Assembly (NCBI RefSeq): GCF_049673105.1
Contig: NZ_JBATXG010000003.1
Location: 25,717-89,716 of the forward strand
From: Castellaniella sp049673105
GTDB taxonomy: Bacteria; Pseudomonadota; Gammaproteobacteria; Burkholderiales; Burkholderiaceae_B
Length of the DNA: 64,000 nt
Direction of reading: 5' to 3'
Shown: piece after piece, positions 8,651 through 16,491 of the stretch
Position numbering within the stretch: the stretch's first letter is position 1
How the letters are laid out: every line of letters begins with the position of its first letter
Translations under genes and position numbers: made by a program
The notes under the pieces: model-generated
The model's input: the letters and a program-made list of their open reading frames with translations, nothing else
Databases searched by the model: none
Told to the model about the DNA's origin: nothing

Positions 8651-9605
8651 GGGAGGCGAAATAGTCGCGAGCGCCTTGCACGTCCTGGCGGATGGCGGCG
8701 ATCAGGGTGGTTAAGTCGGGAAAGGATTCCTCGTCGCGCAGAAACTCGAGAAATTCAACGCATACCAGTTTACCGTAGGCGTTTACCTGCCGATCGAGGA
8801 TATGTGTTTCCAGCAGCAGGGGGCCGTCGCGGGTCACGGTGGGCCGCACCCCCAGGCTGGCGACCCCCGGCAGCGGCGTGTCTTGCAGGCCATGCACCCG
8901 CACGATGTAGATGCCCGACCGCGCAGCGCAGGGGGCCGGGACACGCAGATTCAGTGTCGGGAAACCCAGGTCGCGACCCAGTTTCTGGCCGTGGATGACG
9001 TGGCCGCTGATGCGAAAGGGGCCGCCCAGCAGCTGGCTGCTGTGTGTCAGATTGCCCACCGCCAGCGCGGTGCGCAGGGCGGAACTGGAAATGCGCTGCC
9101 CGTGGTTGTCATTGATGTCGGCGATGGTCTCGACCGTGAAGCCATGTTCCTGGCCCATGCGCCGCAGCAGGTCGATGTCGCCGCTGCGCTTGTGGCCGTA
9201 GCGAAAGTCCTCGCCCACCAGCAGCCAGCGGGTGTTCAGGCCTTGCACCAGCAGCTGGCGGATGAAGTCTTCGGCGCCCATGTCGGCCAGATGCCGGTTG
9301 AAGCGCTGAATGACGATCTGGCGCATCCCGTGGGCCGCCAGCAGGGCGACTTTGTCACGCAGGCTGCTGATCTGGGTGGGGATGAGTTCCAGACGCCCCC
9401 CTTGGCGAGCGAAAAAGGCGCGCGGGTGGGGGGAAAACGTCATGACCGTGGGTTCCAGACCCAGCGCCTGCGCCTGGCTGCGCACCTGGGCCAGAATGGC
9501 CTGATGCCCCCGGTGCACCCCGTCGAAATTGCCGATGGTCAGGGCGCTGGGGGCGGCGGTGTCGCGCCGGGGCAGCGCGCGGTAGAGGCGGGGAACGGGT
9601 TTCAC
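8640..9605 (-). CDS. ribF: Bifunctional riboflavin kinase / FMN adenylyltransferase
   Basis: Makes FMN from riboflavin and FAD from FMN. I chose the GTG start at 9605 (321 residues, N-terminus VKPVPRLYRALP) because it matches the usual distance to the nucleotidyltransferase motif LTIGNFDGVHRGH. The frame stays open to 9734, but that extension reads through the palindromic element at 9632-9794 and is unlikely to be coding. The flavokinase half is seen in GRDLGFPTLNLRVP and ASLGVRPTVT. No strong Shine-Dalgarno precedes the GTG. It begins the ribF-ileS-lspA-coaBC-dut run and is divergent from purN. Confidence 0.94.
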   Translation of the reverse strand: MKPVPRLYRALPRRDTAAPSALTIGNFDGVHRGHQAILAQVRSQAQALGLEPTVMTFSPHPRAFFARQGGRLELIPTQISSLRDKVALLAAHGMRQIVIQRFNRHLADMGAEDFIRQLLVQGLNTRWLLVGEDFRYGHKRSGDIDLLRRMGQEHGFTVETIADINDNHGQRISSSALRTALAVGNLTHSSQLLGGPFRISGHVIHGQKLGRDLGFPTLNLRVPAPCAARSGIYIVRVHGLQDTPLPGVASLGVRPTVTRDGPLLLETHILDRQVNAYGKLVCVEFLEFLRDEESFPDLTTLIAAIRQDVQGARDYFASHGL

Positions 9606-9631
9606 GTCGGAGAGTTTACAATTTCGGGTTT

Positions 9632-9794
9632 GGGATCCTCTGAATAAGTCGAGCGGAAAGCAGGCGCTGCGGATAGTAACCGGATGCAAGGCGTAAACCG
9701 CAGCGATAGCCGTAGCTATCGCGAGGATTTGCAACGCCGCAGACGGTTACTATCCGCAGATGCATGCGACGCGGTGACTTGTTCAGAGGATCCC
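9632..9794. repeat. 163-bp imperfect palindromic element between ribF and purN
   Basis: The ends GGATCCTCTGAATAAGTC (left) and GACTTGTTCAGAGGATCC (right) are inverted copies with one mismatch in the outer 19 bases. After a 16-base spacer of equal length on each side come perfect inverted copies of CTGCGGATAGTAACCG (9667-9682 and 9744-9759). The centre is a perfect hairpin GCGATAGC-CGTA-GCTATCGC (9703-9722). The segments between (GGATGCAAGGCG... and GGATTTGCAACGCC...) are related to each other as imperfect direct copies. The alternation of strictly paired and unpaired blocks is typical of a mobile intergenic repeat (REP/MITE-like) rather than a chance palindrome. I see no clear target duplication. 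It must sit within or next to both divergent promoters. Confidence 0.85.
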
Positions 9795-9826
9795 TATCCC
9801 TTGATTTTATGTCGGAGAGCACAGGC

Positions 9827-10495
9827 ATGGAGCATACCCCCGAACGACCGTTGCGGGTGGCGATCCTGATTTCGGGCCGGGGTTCGAATATGCAGGCGCT
9901 GGTGGACGCCGTGATGGCGGACCACCTGCCGGTGCGGGTCTGCACCGTGCTGGCGAACCGGGCCGATGCGGCGGGGCTGGATTGGGCGCGCGCGAAGGGG
10001 CTGCAGGCGGAATGTCTGTCGCATCGGGATTTCGATAGCCGCGATGCTTTCGATGCGGCCTTGCGGGCGCGCCTGGATGCGCTGGCGCCGGATGTCATTT
10101 TGCTGGCTGGTTTCATGCGGGTGCTGGGCCATGATTTCGTGCGCCATTTCAATGGCCGCATCATCAACATCCACCCCTCTCTGTTACCAGCGTTTCCAGG
10201 CCTGCATACGCACCAGCAGGCGCTGGCGCAGGGGGTGCAGTGGCACGGCTGCACCGTGCATTTCGTGACGCCCGTGCTGGATCATGGACCCATCATCGCC
10301 CAGGGCGCCATTCCGGTGTTGGCGTCGGATACGCCGGACAGCCTGGCCGCCCGGCTGCTGCCGGTCGAACACCAGGTGTATGTGCAGGTGCTACGCTGGT
10401 TGGCCGAAGGCCGGGTAACGCTGAAAGACGACGGTCGGGTTCAGGTGGCCGGTGTCGATCATCGAGCCTGGGCGGGCGACACACTTTTTGAATGA
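9827..10495 (+). CDS. purN: Phosphoribosylglycinamide formyltransferase (GAR transformylase)
   Basis: Third step of de novo purine synthesis: transfers a formyl group from 10-formyltetrahydrofolate to GAR. The 222-residue protein shows the N-terminal phosphoribosyl-binding SGRGSNMQAL, the folate-site region LAGFMRVLG and the catalytic Asn/His block NIHPSLLPAFPGLHTHQQAL, followed by GCTVHFVTPVLDHGPII with the catalytic Asp. The ATG at 9827 is preferred over ATG 9809 because GGAGAG lies 8 bases before it. Its leader carries the palindromic element. Confidence 0.96.
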   Translation: MEHTPERPLRVAILISGRGSNMQALVDAVMADHLPVRVCTVLANRADAAGLDWARAKGLQAECLSHRDFDSRDAFDAALRARLDALAPDVILLAGFMRVLGHDFVRHFNGRIINIHPSLLPAFPGLHTHQQALAQGVQWHGCTVHFVTPVLDHGPIIAQGAIPVLASDTPDSLAARLLPVEHQVYVQVLRWLAEGRVTLKDDGRVQVAGVDHRAWAGDTLFE

Positions 10496-10505
10496 CAGGA
10501 TAGCC

Positions 10506-12044
10506 ATGAGCACGAATGAATCGCGGGATCGCTCCCGCAAACGCCCTGCGGATGGCCGCACGCGACGCAGCGACGAGCGGCGACCGCAGCAGGATGCGGC
10601 CGACCGTGGGCGCGGCGCCAGGCGCCTGGCTACGGATCGCGCAGTGCGCCCGTCTGCAGGCCGCCCAGGATCGGATCAGGCGTCGGCGCGGCCCTACATC
10701 ATGGCCGCTGCCCGCATCGAACAGGTCCGCCAGGTGTTGGGCGAGGCCCTGCAATGGCAGTATCCTGCCGATGCCGTGTTGTCGCACTGGTTCCGGGGGC
10801 GTAAGCAGGTCGGTCAGCGGGACCGGGGAGAAATCGCCGAGGCCGTCTTCGACGTGTTGCGCCACTTGCGCCGCTATCGGCAGTTCGCCGAAAGCGGGCA
10901 GGGGTCCGCGACCCGCCGCCTGGCCGTGCTGGGCCTGGCTTCGGTCTGGCCGCGCAGCACCTTGGATACGGGGCTGGACGAACACGAACGCGCCTGGCTG
11001 GATTATGTGCAGGCTTTTCCAGTGGACAGCCTGCCCGCGGGGGTGCGTTACAGCGTGCCGGAATGGCTTGAAGCCCGCCTGAGCAGCCTGACCGATGCGG
11101 AATCGCTGCTGCAGGCCTTGAATCAGACGGCGCCGCTGGACCTGCGCGCCAATCCCATGAAGACCGATCGCGACGCCGTGCTGGCCGCTTGGTCGCAGGG
11201 GCCGGAGGCCCGCTGGGCGGCTAAACCCACCCCGTATTCTCCCTGGGGCATCCGCATCCAGGGGCGTCCGCCGGTGAACCGCTGGACGTCGTTCGAGCGC
11301 GGCGAGATCGAAGTCCAGGACGAAGGCAGCCAATTGCTGGCGGCGCTGGTCGCGCCCAAACGCGGCGAAATGGTCATTGACTACTGCGCCGGGGCAGGCG
11401 GCAAGACGTTGCTGCTGGGGGCGCTGATGCGCTCCACCGGGCGCCTGTATGCCTTTGATGTGTCGGCTGCCCGGCTGGCGCGGGCTAAACCCCGTTTTGC
11501 CCGCAGCGGTTTGTCCAACATCGTGCCGGTGGCGATCGCCGAGCGCCATGATCAACGCGTCAAGCGTCTGCGCGGCAAGGCTCACCGAGTCTTGGTGGAT
11601 GCGCCCTGCAGCGGTCTGGGTACCTTGCGGCGCAATCCCGATCTGAAATGGCGCCAGCATCCGGAATCCCTGGAGCAGCTGTGCGCCACGCAGGCGGCCA
11701 TTCTGCGGGATGCGGCGGCGTGCGTACGCCCCGGCGGGCGGCTGGTCTATGCCAGCTGCAGCCTGTTGCCGGAAGAAAACGAACACCAGGTGCAGGCGTT
11801 CCTCGCGGAATACCCCGAATTCACCCTGCTGGATGCGGGGGCCGTCCTGGCGGATCGGGGTATCGTGCTGACATTCGATGGGCCGATGTTGCACCTGCGT
11901 CCGGACGTGCACGGCACGGACGGGTTCTTTGCCGCCGTGATGCAGCGCAACCCGGCCAAAGACCCGCAAGCTGATGCGCCGGCCCCGGACAGCGAGGTGG
12001 AAACGGAAGCAGCGCCGCAGGAAGACACACCGGACCCGGCCTGA
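10506..12044 (+). CDS. RsmB/NOP-family rRNA (cytosine-C5) methyltransferase
   Basis: SAM-dependent RNA m5C methyltransferase of the RsmB/NOP2/Sun family. The catalytic domain starts near residue 215. It carries the SAM motif DYCAGAGGKTLLL, the catalytic-release motif DAPCSGLGTLRRNPDLKWR and the nucleophile motif YASCSLLPEENE, so both cysteines are present. The first 60 residues are a basic, low-complexity tail rich in Arg, Ser and Asp; an internal ATG at MAAARIEQ could be the true start. The 512-residue protein lacks a clear NusB-like N-terminal domain, so the target could be 16S C967 (rsmB) or another site. It follows purN by 10 bases. Confidence 0.9.
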   Translation: MSTNESRDRSRKRPADGRTRRSDERRPQQDAADRGRGARRLATDRAVRPSAGRPGSDQASARPYIMAAARIEQVRQVLGEALQWQYPADAVLSHWFRGRKQVGQRDRGEIAEAVFDVLRHLRRYRQFAESGQGSATRRLAVLGLASVWPRSTLDTGLDEHERAWLDYVQAFPVDSLPAGVRYSVPEWLEARLSSLTDAESLLQALNQTAPLDLRANPMKTDRDAVLAAWSQGPEARWAAKPTPYSPWGIRIQGRPPVNRWTSFERGEIEVQDEGSQLLAALVAPKRGEMVIDYCAGAGGKTLLLGALMRSTGRLYAFDVSAARLARAKPRFARSGLSNIVPVAIAERHDQRVKRLRGKAHRVLVDAPCSGLGTLRRNPDLKWRQHPESLEQLCATQAAILRDAAACVRPGGRLVYASCSLLPEENEHQVQAFLAEYPEFTLLDAGAVLADRGIVLTFDGPMLHLRPDVHGTDGFFAAVMQRNPAKDPQADAPAPDSEVETEAAPQEDTPDPA

Positions 12045-12147
12045 TTCACCCGGTCGCGCTGGCCGCGCCTTTTTGGGCGCGGTCTCTTGCTTTCCGTCGC
12101 GGGGCGCGTGGTCTACACTGAAGGCCTTCCCCCCTTGCTCGCACATC

Positions 12148-13356
12148 ATGAACACCTGGCTATCCTTTCTGCAGGGCGGCGTCCTGCAACTGGGCCCCTG
12201 GGCCTTGCTGGCGGTCACTCTGATCCTGACCCACATCACCATCGTGGCCGTCACCCTGTACCTGCACCGCAGCCAGGCGCATCGGGGGGTGGATCTGCAT
12301 CCGGTCGTGGCGCATTTTTTCCGCCTCTGGCTGTGGCTGACGACCGGTATGGTCACCCGCGAATGGGTGGCCATCCATCGTAAACATCACGCCAAATGCG
12401 AACGGGAAGGCGATCCCCATTCGCCCGCCGTCTTTGGCCTGGCCCAGGTGTTTTTCCGTGGCGCGGAACTGTACCGCGACGAGGCGAGCAATCCCGACAC
12501 CCTGAAGCGCTACGGCCACGGGACACCGGACGACTGGATGGAACGGCACGTCTACGGACGGCACAATCTGCTGGGCATCGTCCTGATGCTGGGGATCGAT
12601 CTGGCCTTGTTCGGCGTGATCGGCCTGACCATCTGGGCCGTGCAGATGGCCTGGATTCCGTTCTGGGCCGCCGGCGTAGTCAACGGCCTGGGCCATGCCT
12701 GGGGCTATCGCAATTTCGCCTGCCCAGACGACAGCACCAATGTGTCGCCCTGGGGCATCCTGATCGGCGGGGAAGAACTGCATAACAATCATCACGCCTA
12801 CGGTACCTCGGCGAAATTTTCGTCCAAATGGTACGAAATCGACCTGGGTTGGGGGTATATCCGGGTGCTGCAGGCGCTGGGGCTGGCTCAGGTGCGCCGT
12901 GTGGCGCCGCGTCTGCAGTGGCAGTCCGATGGGCCGGTGGCCATCGAATCGCTTAGCCAGGATCAGCTGCAGGGCATCATCGCCCATCGCTACGACGTCC
13001 TGGCCCGGTATTCCAGCATGGTCAAGGCCGCTGTGGCGCATGAACTCAAGGCCCTGAAATTGCGGCGCTGTCTGGCCGAACGCCGGTTGCTGCGGCGTTG
13101 CCGCAAGTGGCTGGTGCGCGATCCGCAGGCGCTGGCGCCCGTCGAACAGGCGCAGGTGGCTCATGTCCTGTCGATGGCGCCGGCCCTGTCTACTTTGCTG
13201 CAGATGCGTCGCGAACTGACGGCGCTGTGGGAATCTTCCAGCGCCAGCAGCGATCAGCTGCTGGCCGATTTGCGGGCCTGGTGCCAGCGGGCGCAAGCCA
13301 GCGGCATCGATGGTCTGGAACAATTCGCGTATCGACTACGCTCTTATGCTGCATGA
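12148..13356 (+). CDS. Membrane fatty acid desaturase (acyl-CoA delta-9 desaturase-like)
   Basis: Integral-membrane di-iron desaturase. All three histidine boxes are visible: HRSQAH at residues 40-45, HRKHH at 77-81 and HNNHH at 212-216. Hydrophobic segments lie at about 16-38, 55-70 and 148-185. The 402-residue protein has a C-terminal extension of about 150 residues after the catalytic domain, hydrophilic and rich in Leu, Arg and Ala, with likely helical or coiled-coil character. The start is ATG 12148. The stop overlaps the next gene's start codon (ATGA), coupling it to the helicase. By family it would insert a cis double bond into acyl chains and so adjust membrane fluidity. Confidence 0.9.
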   Translation: MNTWLSFLQGGVLQLGPWALLAVTLILTHITIVAVTLYLHRSQAHRGVDLHPVVAHFFRLWLWLTTGMVTREWVAIHRKHHAKCEREGDPHSPAVFGLAQVFFRGAELYRDEASNPDTLKRYGHGTPDDWMERHVYGRHNLLGIVLMLGIDLALFGVIGLTIWAVQMAWIPFWAAGVVNGLGHAWGYRNFACPDDSTNVSPWGILIGGEELHNNHHAYGTSAKFSSKWYEIDLGWGYIRVLQALGLAQVRRVAPRLQWQSDGPVAIESLSQDQLQGIIAHRYDVLARYSSMVKAAVAHELKALKLRRCLAERRLLRRCRKWLVRDPQALAPVEQAQVAHVLSMAPALSTLLQMRRELTALWESSSASSDQLLADLRAWCQRAQASGIDGLEQFAYRLRSYAA

Positions 13357-15713
13357 TTGAAGGTCTGAACGAACAACAACGCGCCGCCGTCACCCTGCCC
13401 GCGCAACACGCTCTTGTCCTGGCAGGGGCGGGTAGTGGCAAGACTCGGGTGCTGACCACGCGCATGGCGTGGCTGATCCAGACCGGCCAGGTCGGCCCTT
13501 TCGGCCTGCTGGCGGTCACCTTTACCAATAAAGCCGCCCGCGAAATGCTGTCGCGCCTGTCGGCGCTGCTGCCCATCAATACGCGCGGCATGTGGGTCGG
13601 CACCTTTCACGGCCTGTGCAACCGTCTGCTGCGGGCGCATTTCCGCGAAGCCGGCCTGCCGCAGACCTTCCAGATTCTGGATAACGCGGATCAGCTCTCG
13701 GCCATCAAGCGCATGCTCAAGGCCAATGGCGTAGATGATGAACGCTTCCCGCCGCGTGATGTGCAGCGCATGATCAATAGCGCCAAAGAAGACGGCTTGC
13801 GTCCCGATGACCTGGATGTGCGCGACAGCCATGCGCGGCGGCTGGCCGATCTGTACCAGCGCTACCAGGACCAGTGCGAACGCGAAGGCGTGGTGGATTT
13901 CGGCGAGCTGCTGTTGCGGGCCTATGAACTGCTGCAGCGCGAGGCCCCGATTCGCGAACACTATCAACGCCGCTTTCAGCATATCCTGGTGGACGAATTC
14001 CAGGATACCAACGTGCTGCAGTACCGCTGGCTGATGCTGCTGGCGGGCAGTCAGACGCCGGTGTTCGCCGTCGGCGACGATGATCAGTCCATCTATGCCT
14101 TTCGCGGCGCGAATGTCGGCAATATGGCGGATTTCGAGCAGCGCCATGCGCACGGCAACGTCATCCGCCTGGAACAGAATTACCGGTCTCACGGCCATAT
14201 TCTGGACGCCGCCAACGCCCTGATCGCGCACAATGCCCACCGCCTGGGCAAGAATCTGTGGACCGAGGCCGGCGAGGGCGAACCCCTGCGCGTGGTGGAA
14301 CAAGCTTCCGATCAGATGGAGGCCCAGTGGTTGGTCGATGAAATACGCGCCCTGTTGCGCGAGGGCCGGACCGCTCATCAGATCGCCATCCTGTACCGCA
14401 GCAATGCACAGTCGCGGCCCATCGAACACGCGCTGTTTTCGGCCCGCGTGCCGTATCGCGTCTATGGCGGTCAGCGCTTTTTCGAGCGCCAGGAAATCAA
14501 GCACGTCCTGGCCTACCTGCGCCTGATCGACAATCCGCATGACGATACGTCCTGGATGCGGGTGGTGAATTTCCCCACGCGCGGGATCGGCGCGCGGACA
14601 CTGGAACAGCAGGCCGATGCCGCCGCGCAGTACGGCACCAGCCTGGCGGGCGCCGTGGCGTATGTGCCGGGTAAAAGCGGCAGCAGCCTGGCCCGTTTTG
14701 CCACGCTGATCCGCGAGATGGCCGAGGCCGCCCAGTCACTGGATTTGCCGGAACTGATCGGCCACGTGGTGCATCACAGCGGTCTGGAAGCCCATTATCG
14801 GGCCGACCGCGAAGGGCAGGATCGGCTGGACAACCTGCAGGAACTGGTCAATGCGGCTGCCGCTTTCGTGGCGGAAGCCGGTCTTCAGGGGCTGGTCGCA
14901 GGCCGGATCCCGGAATTTGCGGCGGGTGGAACCGTGCCGGCGGTCAACGGGCGCTCGGCGGTGGATAGCGTTTCCGGCGCCGCGGCAGCCGTCGATCCCT
15001 TTCCCTCAGAGGCCGACGTCGATGCGGAGCTGGCGCCGCCCGCCGTGATGTCGCCCCTGGGCGCGTTTTTGAGCCACGCCTCGCTGGAAGCCGGTGACAA
15101 TCAGGCTCAGGCGGGCGAGGACGCCGTGCAACTGATGACCGTGCACGCTGCCAAGGGCCTGGAATTCGATATTGTCTTTATCACCGGTCTGGAAGAAGGC
15201 CTGTTTCCGCACGAAAACAGTCTGCTGGACGCTGGCGGCCTGGAAGAGGAACGCCGCCTGATGTACGTGGCGATCACCCGCGCGCGGGAGCGCCTGACCT
15301 TGACCCTGGCGCAAAGCCGCATGTTGCACGGCCAGACGCGCTACGCCCTGCGTTCGCGATTCCTGGAAGAAATCCCCGAACAGGATTTGAAATGGATCAC
15401 GCCGCGTCAGCGCGCCGCAGCCCCTGAACAATCGCCCGTCTGGCGCGGCGCATTCCGCCGGGGTACAGGCGGCTGGCAGGACGAGGGCGGCAGCAGTTTT
15501 GCGCCGCGCGCGCCGCGCACCCGCACCGCCGACGTCACGGTCGGCGATCAGTGTTTCCGCATTGGCGCCACGGTGCGCCACGGTCGCTTTGGCGAGGGCA
15601 CCATCGTGTCCTTGAGCGGTTCCGGCACCGAAGCTCAGGCCCAGATCGAATTCCACGATGTGGGCACCAAGACCCTGGCCCTGGGCGTGGCGAAGCTGGA
15701 TATTTTGCAGTGA
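13353..15713 (+). CDS. uvrD: UvrD/Rep-family ATP-dependent 3'-5' DNA helicase
   Basis: Superfamily 1A helicase for nucleotide excision and mismatch repair or replication-fork restart. Motifs in order: Q motif LNEQQRAAV, Walker A GAGSGKT (residues 25-31), TFTNKAA (Ia), DEFQDTN (II), GDDDQSIYAFRGA (III), LEQNYRS (IV), MTVHAAKGLEFD (V) and MYVAITRARE (VI). At the C-terminus a Tudor-like domain (VRHGRFGEGTIV) is typical of UvrD/PcrA. An Ala/Val/Pro-rich insertion of about 45 residues lies near residues 511-560. The 786-residue start at 13353 overlaps the desaturase stop (ATGA). UvrD is more likely than Rep because of the C-terminal domain. Confidence 0.95.
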   Translation: MIEGLNEQQRAAVTLPAQHALVLAGAGSGKTRVLTTRMAWLIQTGQVGPFGLLAVTFTNKAAREMLSRLSALLPINTRGMWVGTFHGLCNRLLRAHFREAGLPQTFQILDNADQLSAIKRMLKANGVDDERFPPRDVQRMINSAKEDGLRPDDLDVRDSHARRLADLYQRYQDQCEREGVVDFGELLLRAYELLQREAPIREHYQRRFQHILVDEFQDTNVLQYRWLMLLAGSQTPVFAVGDDDQSIYAFRGANVGNMADFEQRHAHGNVIRLEQNYRSHGHILDAANALIAHNAHRLGKNLWTEAGEGEPLRVVEQASDQMEAQWLVDEIRALLREGRTAHQIAILYRSNAQSRPIEHALFSARVPYRVYGGQRFFERQEIKHVLAYLRLIDNPHDDTSWMRVVNFPTRGIGARTLEQQADAAAQYGTSLAGAVAYVPGKSGSSLARFATLIREMAEAAQSLDLPELIGHVVHHSGLEAHYRADREGQDRLDNLQELVNAAAAFVAEAGLQGLVAGRIPEFAAGGTVPAVNGRSAVDSVSGAAAAVDPFPSEADVDAELAPPAVMSPLGAFLSHASLEAGDNQAQAGEDAVQLMTVHAAKGLEFDIVFITGLEEGLFPHENSLLDAGGLEEERRLMYVAITRARERLTLTLAQSRMLHGQTRYALRSRFLEEIPEQDLKWITPRQRAAAPEQSPVWRGAFRRGTGGWQDEGGSSFAPRAPRTRTADVTVGDQCFRIGATVRHGRFGEGTIVSLSGSGTEAQAQIEFHDVGTKTLALGVAKLDILQ

Positions 15714-15714
15714 T

Positions 15715-16491
15715 TCAACGTCCCCGCCCCCAGCGCCGGTGCAGGCGCTGGGCGGTGGCATCCAGCGTGAATCCCAGGGCGCCGATCAGCACGATCACGG
15801 CCATCAGTTCCGAATAGGCCAGGCGGTCGCGGGTGTCCAGAATGAAATAGCCCAGGCCGGAACTGACTCCCAGCATCTCGCAGGGCACCAGAATGATCCA
15901 GACGATGCCGATGGCCAGGCGCAGGCCGGTCAGGATGTGGCCCAGGGAACCGGGGATCACGATCTTCCACAGGATCTCGGTGCGTGTGGCGCTCAGGCTG
16001 CGGGCCAGCATCAGCCAGCGGGCGTCCAGTTGGCGCACGCCGGCGCTGGTGTTCAGGATGATGGGCCAGACAGCGGCGAAGCTCAGCAGGAAATAGATCG
16101 GCGCATCGCCCACGCCGAACAGCATCACGGCGATCGGCATCCAGGACAGGGGCGAGACCATGCGCAGGAACTGAAACGCCCCGCTGGTGGCGGATTCCAG
16201 ACGCTTGGACAGGCCGATGGCCAATCCCAGGGGGATGCCGAACACCAACGCCCAGAACAGGCCCACCGCGACGCGCCGCAGGCTGACCAGGGTGTGCAGG
16301 GTCAGTTGATTGTCGGCGATCAGGTGCGCCAGACTGGGCAGCGCCTGGCCGGGGGCGAACAGACGCGCCATGGCCAGGTCCTGGCCCAGCAGACCGATGC
16401 CGGCGGCCCACAGCAATAGCAGCGCCAGCAGGCCGCCCAGGCTGAGCAGCAGGCGCTGACGGGACGGCAGGGCGGAGGGGCGGGTGCTCAT
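15715..16491 (-). CDS. ABC transporter permease, nitrate/sulfonate/taurine (SsuC/TauC/NrtB) type
   Basis: A 258-residue inner-membrane permease with six hydrophobic segments. The ATPase-contact EAA-like loop is ARSLSATRTEILWKIVIPGSLGHILTGLRLAIG, as in SsuC and TauC. The start ATG overlaps the stop of the binding-protein gene (ATGA), and its own stop is one base from the convergent helicase stop. It is the last gene of a five-gene operon. Substrate class is inferred from family only: anions such as sulfonates, taurine, nitrate or cyanate. Confidence 0.9.
   Translation of the reverse strand: MSTRPSALPSRQRLLLSLGGLLALLLLWAAGIGLLGQDLAMARLFAPGQALPSLAHLIADNQLTLHTLVSLRRVAVGLFWALVFGIPLGLAIGLSKRLESATSGAFQFLRMVSPLSWMPIAVMLFGVGDAPIYFLLSFAAVWPIILNTSAGVRQLDARWLMLARSLSATRTEILWKIVIPGSLGHILTGLRLAIGIVWIILVPCEMLGVSSGLGYFILDTRDRLAYSELMAVIVLIGALGFTLDATAQRLHRRWGRGR

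Noticed and set aside
9606..9734. A longer ribF starting at 9734
   Set aside because: The extension would translate half of the palindromic element and has no counterpart in RibF proteins.
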